From an uncultured Anaerovibrio sp. (GTDB lineage: Bacteria > Bacillota > Negativicutes > Selenomonadales > Selenomonadaceae), in NCBI GenBank assembly GCA_902785445.1, contig CACZYN010000081.1, positions 1 to 9,493 on the forward strand: a DNA stretch of 9,493 bases. Reading direction: 5' to 3'. The notes below the pieces were generated by a model. That model was not told where the DNA came from, searched no databases, and saw only the letters and a program-made list of their open reading frames with translations. Numbering within the stretch: position 1 is the stretch's first letter; every line of letters starts with the position of its first letter. Made by a program: the position numbers and the translations under genes. Positions 1 to 6,647 of the stretch are shown piece by piece.

Positions 1-59
1 ACTCACCCTGTATTCTATATGTCCACCCAACAGGTGTTCCCCCAGCTGGCCCTTCTTGC
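1..59. other. Unassigned edge segment beyond the kinase stop codon
   Basis: These 59 bases lie downstream of the in-frame stop of the truncated histidine kinase on the minus strand. None of the minus-strand frames continues a recognisable HisKA helix. The frame that stays open reads into a short peptide ending GGHIEYRVS, which loosely resembles the strand after the N-box of a HATPase domain (the intact kinase in this window has AGGSVDYCVV there). That would fit a kinase gene with a large internal deletion, but the match is too short to rely on. The plus strand is also open here, without a ribosome binding site or recognisable product. Confidence 0.3.
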
Positions 60-728
60 CTATCTCTGTCTGCGTGCGGTGGTATCCCGAATTATAAATT
101 CTGACATACCATTGATGGCATTCATCGGAGTACGAATTTCATGGGACATGTTGGCCAAAAAGCTGGATTTGGCCCTGTCGGCACTCTCTGCCCGTTCCTT
201 GGCCCGGATAATATCGGTAATATCCACCATTATAAGCATAACACCGGCAATTTCCTTGTCCTGATTAATAGCCGGACGCACGTATATATCAAAATTCTCC
301 TCCATGCCATGAACCTCCATCCGGTCCATGTACTGGATATTTTTCCCCTCATCCCGGGTCTCCTTGCACATTTCCTCCATGTGCCGCCGACCAATGGTGT
401 CCATTAACCCGTCAAACAGATCATAGATATAGACGCCCTCATTTATCTGTTCAAAGGTATAGGGTGACCTCTCAAAGAATGGTTCTGTGGCCATTACCGT
501 ATTCAAATTCATGTCCAACATAATGGAAATATTGGGGGAATTCTGTAACAGCATGGCATTATAAAAAACCTGCTGCCCTTTGGCGTGCTCACTGTATTCT
601 CTGAACTTGTTGGCTTGTTCCGCCAAAGCCGCCAAAATATTATTCTCCCGTTGCAGGCGTTTTATCTCGCGATTGGCCTTCTTCAATTCGATTTGCAGAG
701 ATTTTACACTAGTATCATTCTCTTCCAT
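60..728 (-). pseudogene. Truncated cytoplasmic PAS-like sensor histidine kinase (stops just after the H-box)
   Basis: The 222-residue product begins at an ATG preceded by AGGGGG seven bases upstream. Residues 6–48 are rich in Lys, Glu and Leu and look like a coiled coil. Residues about 50–175 resemble a PAS-type sensor, ending in the typical MVDIT strand. A linker helix (AKERAESADRAKSSF) leads to a HisKA H-box, ANMSHEIRTPMNAI, with the phospho-accepting histidine at residue 196. There is no signal peptide or membrane helix, so it would sense something in the cytoplasm. After RDTT the sequence degenerates and a TAG stop follows. No HisKA second helix and no HATPase domain are seen before the window edge, so it cannot autophosphorylate as written. 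It is the third gene of the minus-strand signalling operon, 63 bases after the receiver gene. An assembly or sequencing error at the contig edge is a real alternative to genuine decay. Confidence 0.65.
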
Positions 729-791
729 CTAAATACCCCCTAGTTTAGTGCACTGACACACCTGACTTGCCTGATACCTCTCCTTATGTCA

Positions 792-1157
792 TTACACTAA
801 GTACTGCTTCACCAGATTTAGCAAATCATCCTTATCAAAAGGCTTCTTTAAACATCCCTGGGCTCCGGCAGCCTTAATCTTTTCCCTTAAATCTGCTCCC
901 TCATCAGCAGTCAGAAACAGCACTGGTATTTCCGCCAGATCAGGTACCTTCTTAATCTCCCCCAGTACCTTGAAGCCATCCATCTCTGGCATCAATACAT
1001 CCAATAAAATCATATCCGGTACATTTTTCTCCAAAAATTGGAGTGCCTTTTTCCCGCTGGGTATAAGCACCGGTTTGTAGTCTTCATTTGTTTTTAGTAT
1101 TTTATCTACAACTTTCAAATTAACTACGTTATCATCTACAACCAAGATTTTTTTCAT
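792..1157 (-). CDS. Stand-alone CheY-like response regulator receiver domain
   Basis: This 121-residue protein is a single receiver domain with no output domain. It opens with the acidic pair Asp8/Asp9 (ILVVDDN). The phosphorylatable aspartate is Asp53, in LLDVLMPEMDG. The switch threonine is Thr83 (FLTADEG) and the conserved lysine is Lys105, followed by Pro (KKPF). All key residues are present, so it should accept phosphate from a kinase or an HPt. Such proteins act as phosphorelay intermediates or bind targets directly. The ATG is preceded by a strong AGGGGGG that overlaps the stop codon of the upstream HPt–receiver–HD-GYP gene, so the two are transcriptionally and probably translationally coupled. 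It is the only gene of this operon that looks fully intact. The partner kinase is not certain; candidates are the broken kinase downstream and the large hybrid kinase on the other strand. Confidence 0.9.
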   Translation of the reverse strand: MKKILVVDDNVVNLKVVDKILKTNEDYKPVLIPSGKKALQFLEKNVPDMILLDVLMPEMDGFKVLGEIKKVPDLAEIPVLFLTADEGADLREKIKAAGAQGCLKKPFDKDDLLNLVKQYLV

Positions 1158-1168
1158 GAAGCGCCCCC

Positions 1169-2555
1169 CTATTCATGTAAATCAAAATCTTTGTCTTCGT
1201 CTATAATAGCCAGCATCTGACTTCCTACTAGCGGATCAAACTGGGTGCCAAGCCCGTTTTCTATTTCTTCCCGCACCTTGGCCTGGTTAAATGCCTGACG
1301 ATAAGCCCGTGCCGAAGTCATGGCATCATAAGCATCCGCCACACAAATTATCCTGGCAACCTCGGGAATATCCCGCCCCTTCATGCCATCCGGATATCCG
1401 GTTCCATCATAATGTTCATGATGCCATCGGGCAGCCTCATATACATCCGGCACCGAAGTTATGGACTTTAATATATCTCCTCCAATAACCGGGTGGCTCT
1501 TTATAAAGGCAAACTCTTCATCAGTTAACTTAGCTGGTTTATTGATTATCTCATCCGGGATACCAATTTTACCAATATCATGCAGCAACCGTATACTTGG
1601 ACACCCGGTCCGAATGTCCCTTGGTGTACTTGTCCTTGGCATCAATGGTATTGGCCAGGGCCTGAACAATCTGCTCCAATATAATGTGCATTTGCTGGCT
1701 TTTTTCCACTATAGCCTGGGTTCGTATCTGGACTTCTTCCTGTAAATTGCTCTGCAAATAATACAACTCCAAAATACGATTTATTCTGGCCCGTAAAAGA
1801 GCCGGGTTCAGTGGCTTAGTAATAAAATCCAATGCCCCCTCCTCAAAACCTTGGAGCTCATTGGACAAATCATCATCTATCGTCATGAACACCACGGGAA
1901 TATTGACATACTTCTCCATGGCTTTCAGCTTTTTGATAATATCATGACCTGTTTCCCCAGGCATATGAATATCCAACAAAACTAAATCCGGCATCAAACC
2001 TTCTTCCAACTGTTGGAAAAACATCTGGCCAGAACCAGCTTCTTTGACATTGTAAGTATCCGATAAAACCTCAGATACCACCTGACGATTCATCCGGCTG
2101 TCATCTACCACAGAAATGGTAAAGCGCTTTATCTGGGAACCTGCCTCGGAATTCACCCGCTTTGGCAGCACATTGGTAATTTTCCGCAACAGTTCCTCGT
2201 AAAGAGCTAATAAATGGTGGTGATTGAGATTTATATACTCCACATCACCCTGTCTGGCGGCATCCTCCATACGCTTGGCCTTGGCCCGCAGCTCTTCGGC
2301 CCCAATGTAGGCAGAGGAACTTTTCAGGGCATGTACCTTTACCCGATACCCATCCCAGTCATTGCCAAAATAAGTCCTTTTCAGCTCATCCAGGGCGTTG
2401 TCCTCCACAAAGGTACCGACTATATCAAGGTAAAAGTCCACATCATCCATGCAACGCTGCAAGCCGTCTTTGGTATCCAAAAAAGTAAGTTTTTCTATGA
2501 TATTGCTGTTATCAACAGCCTTTTCCTCAGCAAACAGACCTACATCTTGTTCCAT
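1169..2555 (-). pseudogene. HPt–receiver–HD-GYP regulator, interrupted by internal deletion and frameshift
   Basis: The intact gene would encode a c-di-GMP-type HD-GYP phosphodiesterase controlled by phosphorelay domains. Counting from the ATG at 2555, residues about 25–130 form an HPt domain with His75 in VHALKSSSAYIGA. A receiver domain follows with Asp151/Asp152, phospho-acceptor Asp195 (LLDIHMPG) and Lys247. A coiled linker then leads into the HD-GYP domain (DAKDKYTKGHSDRVSKY, His314). At about 1592 the frame shifts. The next frame resumes directly at RLLHDIGKIGIP and continues with SHP, HHEHYDGTGYPDG and VADAYDAM to a TAG at 1169. About 20–23 residues that normally separate the GHS helix from the HD motif are missing, so this is a deletion of roughly 62–68 bp, not a single-base slip. 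The upstream frame ends at a TGA at 1578. The ATG at 2555 is preferred to the one at 2645, which lies upstream of the likely promoter. First gene of its operon. Confidence 0.82.
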
Positions 2556-2602
2556 AATATCACCATCATGAAATATAATTTCGTATAAATACCCTACTTT
2601 AT

Positions 2603-2630
2603 ATATTACCTTATTTATAGTATTTGTCAA
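2603..2630 (-). promoter_or_regulatory. Probable sigma-70 promoter of the HPt–receiver–HD-GYP operon
   Basis: On the minus strand a perfect −35 box TTGACA (2625–2630) is followed, after a 16-base spacer, by TAATAT (2603–2608). The predicted transcript starts near 2596, about 40 bases before the ATG at 2555. This argues against translation from the ATG at 2645. The region is very AT-rich, so other −10 choices (for example TATATA a few bases on) are possible. Confidence 0.6.
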
Positions 2631-2675
2631 AATGTTTTCACACAAAGGATTGTTCTCTAAAAATTAAAATTACTG

Positions 2676-2681
2676 TATAAT
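2676..2681 (+). promoter_or_regulatory. −10 box for the XRE regulator gene
   Basis: A perfect TATAAT lies 30 bases before the ATG at 2712, immediately preceded by TG. No good −35 box is present at 16–18 bases; the closest are TTCTCT at 17 and TTGTTC at 20. The promoter is therefore either weak or activator-dependent, or relies on the AT-rich upstream sequence. It is divergent from the minus-strand promoter at 2603–2630, with the −35 regions only some 25–45 bases apart, so one bound regulator could affect both. Confidence 0.5.
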
Positions 2682-2697
2682 AAAATTAATAATCGGT

Positions 2698-2703
2698 GAG
2701 GAG
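2698..2703 (+). promoter_or_regulatory. Ribosome binding site that fixes the XRE start at 2712
   Basis: GAGGAG lies eight bases before the ATG at 2712. An in-frame GTG at 2703 overlaps this motif and would have no usable ribosome binding site, so the ATG is the start. Confidence 0.75.
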
Positions 2704-2711
2704 TGTTCAAC

Positions 2712-3074
2712 ATGGCTACAGATTTTGCCCATAGATTAAAAGAATTGCGTGTTTCCAAGGATTTGACCCAAAAAGAATTTTCCGAATTATTAAAGATAAG
2801 TCAAAGTGCTATTTCCATGTACGAAAGTGGGCAACGGGAGCCCACTCTGGAAGTATTGGATATTTTCACCGATTTTTTTAAAGTAGATATGAACTACATC
2901 ACCGGCAAATCCAAAAATCAAGCCTCCTTGGACATTGTCTCCCCTGGACCGGAGAACCCCAATCCCGATGAAGATATGGACAAAAAGCTTATTGCTGCTT
3001 ACCACAAAGCTCCGGAGCACATCCAAAAAATTGTTACAGTTAGCTTGGAGCCATATATAGAAGAAAAGTATTGA
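2712..3074 (+). CDS. XRE-family (Cro/CI-type) helix-turn-helix transcriptional regulator
   Basis: This 120-residue protein has an N-terminal HTH_3/XRE domain at residues about 5–62. The core is RLKELRVSKDLTQKEFSELL, followed by the recognition segment ISQSAISMYESGQREPT and the helix LEVLDIFTDFFKVDMNYITG. A Pro/Asp-rich hinge (residues 72–90) leads to a short C-terminal helix pair (KLIAAYHKAPEHIQKIV…PYIEEK) of the kind found in small chromosomal XRE regulators, which may mediate dimerisation. No peptidase or metal-binding domain is present. The gene diverges from the HPt operon and lies 97 bases upstream of the large hybrid kinase in the same direction with no obvious terminator between, so it is probably co-transcribed with that kinase. 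The target and ligand cannot be read from the sequence; the shared divergent intergenic region is the first place to look for its operator. Confidence 0.88.
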   Translation: MATDFAHRLKELRVSKDLTQKEFSELLKISQSAISMYESGQREPTLEVLDIFTDFFKVDMNYITGKSKNQASLDIVSPGPENPNPDEDMDKKLIAAYHKAPEHIQKIVTVSLEPYIEEKY

Positions 3075-3171
3075 CGCAGGAAAAATCCCTTCTTGAGTCG
3101 AAACATACAATAATATAGAAAACATTCTCGATCAGATCCACTTTTTTATGCAAGACCAGGAGTGATCGCCT

Positions 3172-6100
3172 ATGAATTATCGCTTCCTCCCAATTAAGAG
3201 AATCTCTTTTTATTTGATAACCTGCCTGCTGTTGGTGGCAGTGCAGTTTTTTTCCTATTGTCTTGTACCTGCCCATGCTGGGCAGGGTGATGACAGTTCC
3301 CAGCGCAAAACTGTCAAAGTGGCGGCTTACGATGCCGACGAGATTTTTGTACTTAGCGATGCCAATGGCAAGCACAACGGCTATGCCTATGAATATATCG
3401 AAACCATCGCCCGCTATGCCGGCTGGGATGTGGAATACGTGGAATATCCCGGTTTTATGGCCTGCATCGATGCAGTAAAGAACGGGGAAGCTGATTTGGC
3501 TTATGATGTGAGCTATACGCCGGAACGGGCCCAATATTTGTCCTTCCCTAATGAGCCAATGGGGTCAGAAAACTATTACCTCTATTTTTTGGACCACAAC
3601 AAAAGCATTCTATCCGGTGACCTTGAGACCCTGCAACACAAGAAAATCGGTGTATCCAAAGGCACCAAGCAAATCGGTATCCTACGGGAATGGCTGGCTA
3701 AAAACCAGGTTGATGCAGAAATTGTGGAATATGCCAACAGTGCCGAACGACGAGCCGCCCTCTGGGACGGTAAGGTTGACCTTAACCTGATTGCCAACCG
3801 CTACGGCAAGGAGCACTTCGTGGCCTTTGGCAGTATTGGTGAAGACGATTTTTATCTAGTAGTCAATAAAGCCCGACCAGATATCTTAAAAGACCTGAAC
3901 GATGCCCATAGATTGATGATGTCCATTAACCCTTATTTTCTTACCGACATCAGCAAACGGCATTTTGCCTATTCTTCTATCCGTAAAAGTCTTACCGCAC
4001 CTGAATTAGAATGGCTCAAGAACCATCCGGTGATCCGGGTGGGTTGCCTCAGCGACGAACCACCATTCAGCTATATTAACAAAGACACCGGAGAAATACG
4101 TGGAGCAGCCATTGATGTTATAAAGCATATTTTCAATATCCTGAACATAGAGGACTCCAAACTGGAGTTTAAGGTTTTCGATTCCTATGATGATATGCTC
4201 AGTGCCTTGCGCAGTGGCGACATCGATATGCTTTCCCAGTATTATTTTGACTACGACCGGGCGGCTCAGGATAATGTAATTATTACCACGGATATTTACG
4301 ATGCCCAAATCGGAATTGTCCGCAAGACCGGAACCTCCTTCAATGATGCCTTTACCAAGTTGGCTTATACCCGCAGTCGTGGCGAACGGGGCTATGCCAA
4401 AAACAAATATACCGAATTTATTACCTGTGACAATCTTCTGGAATGTATCGAGGAGGTTCATAATGGCAACGCCACCGGTACCATTGGTCTGGGCTCAACC
4501 ATTGCCATCTATGCCCAATCCTATCCGGATTTGGAATACACCCCAATAATGGATACCGTACCTCTGTGCTTTGCCACCTCCAAGGACAATGTCCCATTGA
4601 TTTCCATGCTGGATAAGGGCCGTGGCCTGATAAATACCGGTGAAATTGATGCCATTATTGCCGGTCACTTACCGACTACTCCATTCTCTATTTATCGTTT
4701 TGTTTCCACCCATCTGGTCAGCTGTATGCTGGCTGTAGCGGTCATTTTATCCATTATTTTCTTGTTCTTCTTTATGACTGTAACCAATCGGCGCCTCAAA
4801 GCCAAAAATCAGCTGATTGACGAGCAGAACGCTGCTCTGAAGGAATATCATGTACAACTGAACCAATCTCTGGAAGATGTGAAAAAGGCTGACAAGGCCA
4901 AAACAGCTTTCCTCTTTAATATGTCCCATGATATTCGCACCCCGATGAATGCCATTATCGGCTTTACTAACCTGTTGGAAAAGAACATTGCCAACAAGGA
5001 GCTGGCGCGAAATTATATTGATAAAATCCATTCCTCCAGTAAATTTCTCCTGTCCCTCATCAACGATGTGCTGGAAATGGCCCGGATTGAAAGCGGTAAG
5101 GCCACTCTGGATGAGTCCTATACTGACATGAAGGATCTATTCACAGAAGTCTGTGCTGTCTTTGAATCCCAAATGAAGGAAAAGGAACTCAATTTTACTT
5201 ATTCTATGCAGGTAGAGCACAACCATGTCCTGCTGGATGCCACCAAAGTCCGAGAAATACTCCTAAATCTGCTCAGTAATGCCCTGAAATACACTCCAGC
5301 CGGTGGCAGTGTGGACTATTGTGTGGTGGAGGAACCAGCCCCAACACCTGATACTGCCCTGTTCCGGGTTACAGTAAAGGATACGGGCATCGGCATGCCA
5401 AAGGAATTTCTGGAGACAATTTTTGATGCCTTCTCCCGGGAAAGAAATACCACTCAAAGTGGCATAATCGGCACCGGGCTGGGTATGCACATTGTGAAAA
5501 AACTGGTGGACCTCATGGGAGGCGAAATTAAAATCACCAGCGAACTGGATCAAGGTACTACCATCACCCTCCTCATTCCACACAAAATTGCTCCGGAAAA
5601 TTTGCGTCATAAAATAAAGGAAGAACCAAAAATCATCGATACTGCCCAATTCCAGGGTATGCGCATTTTGCTGGCGGAGGATAACGAATTTAATGCCGAA
5701 ATAGCCGAAATGCTTTTGCAGGATCAGGGAATAAGTGTGGAACGGGCCCGGGATGGAGTGGAATGCGTGGATATGCTGTCCAATTCCCAACCAGACTATT
5801 ACGATTTAATCTTAATGGATGTCCAGATGCCCCGGATGAATGGCTACAATGCCACCATCACCATACGAGGTATGAAGGAACCAGGTCACGCCAATATTCC
5901 AATTATAGCCATGACAGCCAATGCCTTTGACGAAGACAAACGCAATGCCTTGTTAGCCGGTATGAATGCCCATATTCCAAAGCCTTTTGAGGTAAACCAG
6001 CTCTTCAACGTTATTGAAACTGTCATGAAGCACAGGGATTATTTTATCCGCAGTCATCAAATGAACCAGTTTAAGGAAAAATATGAAGCTATGGGACTAA

Positions 6101-6432
6101 AATGTGGCTACTTAATTTTCCGGCCTAACCATTTAGCCGAAACCATCTATGCGGACGAAACTATTCTGGATATAATGGGTTCCAGCAGCTATGAGGATTT
6201 TACAGCATTTTCCCAAGGATCAATTAAAAATATCGTCATCGTAAAAGAGCGGGAAGATGTCACCAGTAAGGTGGAAGAAATCGACAGCAACAATGCCTAC
6301 GTCGGTACCTTCAAATTCAGTATTACCCGCCAAGACGGTCAGGTCCGTCATCTGGATTCCATTGGCTGCCGGGCTTACACCGGCGAAGAAGAAGTCTGCT
6401 TCGTGTATGTGGTGGACATTACAGATTGCTAA
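3172..6432 (+). CDS. BvgS-like hybrid sensor histidine kinase with two periplasmic solute-binding domains and a C-terminal PAS-like domain
   Basis: This 1086-residue membrane kinase probably senses an extracytoplasmic small molecule, such as an amino acid, and signals by phosphorelay. It has an N-terminal signal peptide or anchor (residues about 10–36, ending PAHA). The first SBP_bac_3-like domain spans about 46–268 and the second about 286–505 (VIRVGCLSDEPPFSYI). A transmembrane helix lies at about 512–536, followed by a coiled linker. HisKA carries His586 (NMSHDIRTPMNAI). The HATPase has Asn703 in its N-box, DTGIGM at 737 and GTGLGM at 767. The receiver has Asp837, phospho-acceptor Asp883 (LMDVQMP), Thr915 and Lys937. 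Residues about 965–1086 look like a PAS domain ending YVVDIT. All catalytic residues are present. AGGAG sits nine bases before the ATG. Unlike classical BvgS there is no PAS between membrane and HisKA and no HPt, so an external HPt is needed for onward transfer. The exact ligand is unknown. Confidence 0.93.
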   Translation: MNYRFLPIKRISFYLITCLLLVAVQFFSYCLVPAHAGQGDDSSQRKTVKVAAYDADEIFVLSDANGKHNGYAYEYIETIARYAGWDVEYVEYPGFMACIDAVKNGEADLAYDVSYTPERAQYLSFPNEPMGSENYYLYFLDHNKSILSGDLETLQHKKIGVSKGTKQIGILREWLAKNQVDAEIVEYANSAERRAALWDGKVDLNLIANRYGKEHFVAFGSIGEDDFYLVVNKARPDILKDLNDAHRLMMSINPYFLTDISKRHFAYSSIRKSLTAPELEWLKNHPVIRVGCLSDEPPFSYINKDTGEIRGAAIDVIKHIFNILNIEDSKLEFKVFDSYDDMLSALRSGDIDMLSQYYFDYDRAAQDNVIITTDIYDAQIGIVRKTGTSFNDAFTKLAYTRSRGERGYAKNKYTEFITCDNLLECIEEVHNGNATGTIGLGSTIAIYAQSYPDLEYTPIMDTVPLCFATSKDNVPLISMLDKGRGLINTGEIDAIIAGHLPTTPFSIYRFVSTHLVSCMLAVAVILSIIFLFFFMTVTNRRLKAKNQLIDEQNAALKEYHVQLNQSLEDVKKADKAKTAFLFNMSHDIRTPMNAIIGFTNLLEKNIANKELARNYIDKIHSSSKFLLSLINDVLEMARIESGKATLDESYTDMKDLFTEVCAVFESQMKEKELNFTYSMQVEHNHVLLDATKVREILLNLLSNALKYTPAGGSVDYCVVEEPAPTPDTALFRVTVKDTGIGMPKEFLETIFDAFSRERNTTQSGIIGTGLGMHIVKKLVDLMGGEIKITSELDQGTTITLLIPHKIAPENLRHKIKEEPKIIDTAQFQGMRILLAEDNEFNAEIAEMLLQDQGISVERARDGVECVDMLSNSQPDYYDLILMDVQMPRMNGYNATITIRGMKEPGHANIPIIAMTANAFDEDKRNALLAGMNAHIPKPFEVNQLFNVIETVMKHRDYFIRSHQMNQFKEKYEAMGLKCGYLIFRPNHLAETIYADETILDIMGSSSYEDFTAFSQGSIKNIVIVKEREDVTSKVEEIDSNNAYVGTFKFSITRQDGQVRHLDSIGCRAYTGEEEVCFVYVVDITDC

Positions 6433-6442
6433 CAACAAAAAT

Positions 6443-6479
6443 GAGGTTGAAATGCACCTACATTTCAACCTCTTTTTTT
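6443..6479 (+). terminator. Bidirectional rho-independent terminator between the kinase and the feo operon
   Basis: A perfect 12-bp stem (GAGGTTGAAATG pairing with CATTTCAACCTC, 6-base loop) is followed by seven T residues. It begins ten bases after the kinase stop. An A-rich stretch (6434–6441) on the other side gives a U-rich tail on the minus strand, so it should also end the converging feo transcript, whose last gene stops at 6485. Confidence 0.93.
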
Positions 6480-6484
6480 ATGGG

Positions 6485-6634
6485 TTATTTGTGGCTTTCA
6501 CAGCTGCACCCGCAGCCACAGCCACAGTCCGTGCCACAGCAGTCATGCTTGCCGGATTTATAATTGTTGTAAATATGGCGGCAGGCCAAGCCAAATAACG
6601 CCGCAAGAACAATCCCAATTACATAAGTTGCCAT
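6485..6634 (-). CDS. FeoB-associated Cys-rich membrane protein
   Basis: This 49-residue peptide has one N-terminal membrane helix (residues about 3–18, YVIGIVLAALFGLACR). A short basic stretch (HIYNNYKSGKH) follows, then a Cys-dense tail, DCCGTDCGCGCGCSCESHK, with seven cysteines at residues 32–45 plus Cys18 at the membrane edge. It fits the small FeoB-associated protein family found after feoB in Bacillota. Family knowledge suggests a role alongside FeoB in ferrous iron uptake, perhaps by binding metal on the cytoplasmic side; the mechanism is not established. The start at 6634 is set by a strong GGAGGTG six bases upstream. A longer frame to 6685 exists but would begin inside feoB without a ribosome binding site. 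The ribosome binding site touches the feoB stop codon, so translation is probably coupled. The alternating Cys–Gly run is more regular than I would expect. Confidence 0.88.
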   Translation of the reverse strand: MATYVIGIVLAALFGLACRHIYNNYKSGKHDCCGTDCGCGCGCSCESHK

Positions 6635-6640
6635 AAAGGG

Positions 6641-6647
6641 CACCTCC
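6641..6647 (-). promoter_or_regulatory. Ribosome binding site of the FeoB-associated Cys-rich gene
   Basis: GGAGGTG on the minus strand lies immediately after the feoB TAA and six bases before the ATG at 6634. It is a near-perfect anti-Shine–Dalgarno match and decides the start of the small gene. Confidence 0.85.

Noticed and set aside
19..264. Plus-strand open frame at the left edge
   Set aside because: It lies antisense to the well-supported kinase H-box region, has no ribosome binding site and no recognisable domain.
1169..1669. Separate small HD-GYP gene starting at 1669
   Set aside because: Its first 26 codons are the upstream gene's sequence read out of frame with no ribosome binding site; it is the 3' half of the broken gene.
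2214..2588. Plus-strand open frame of 124 codons
   Set aside because: It is antisense to the HPt region, which has clear family motifs; the peptide has no recognisable features.
3093..3119. Possible promoter TTGAGT-15-TATAGA before the hybrid kinase
   Set aside because: The spacer is short and both boxes are imperfect; read-through from the XRE promoter explains expression equally well.
3040..3534. Minus-strand open frame of 164 codons across the kinase start
   Set aside because: It overlaps the XRE 3' end and the kinase signal peptide and first sensor domain; it is a shadow frame without a ribosome binding site or domain.
5263..5790. Minus-strand open frame of 175 codons
   Set aside because: It is antisense to the HATPase and receiver motifs of the hybrid kinase and reads as non-coding composition.
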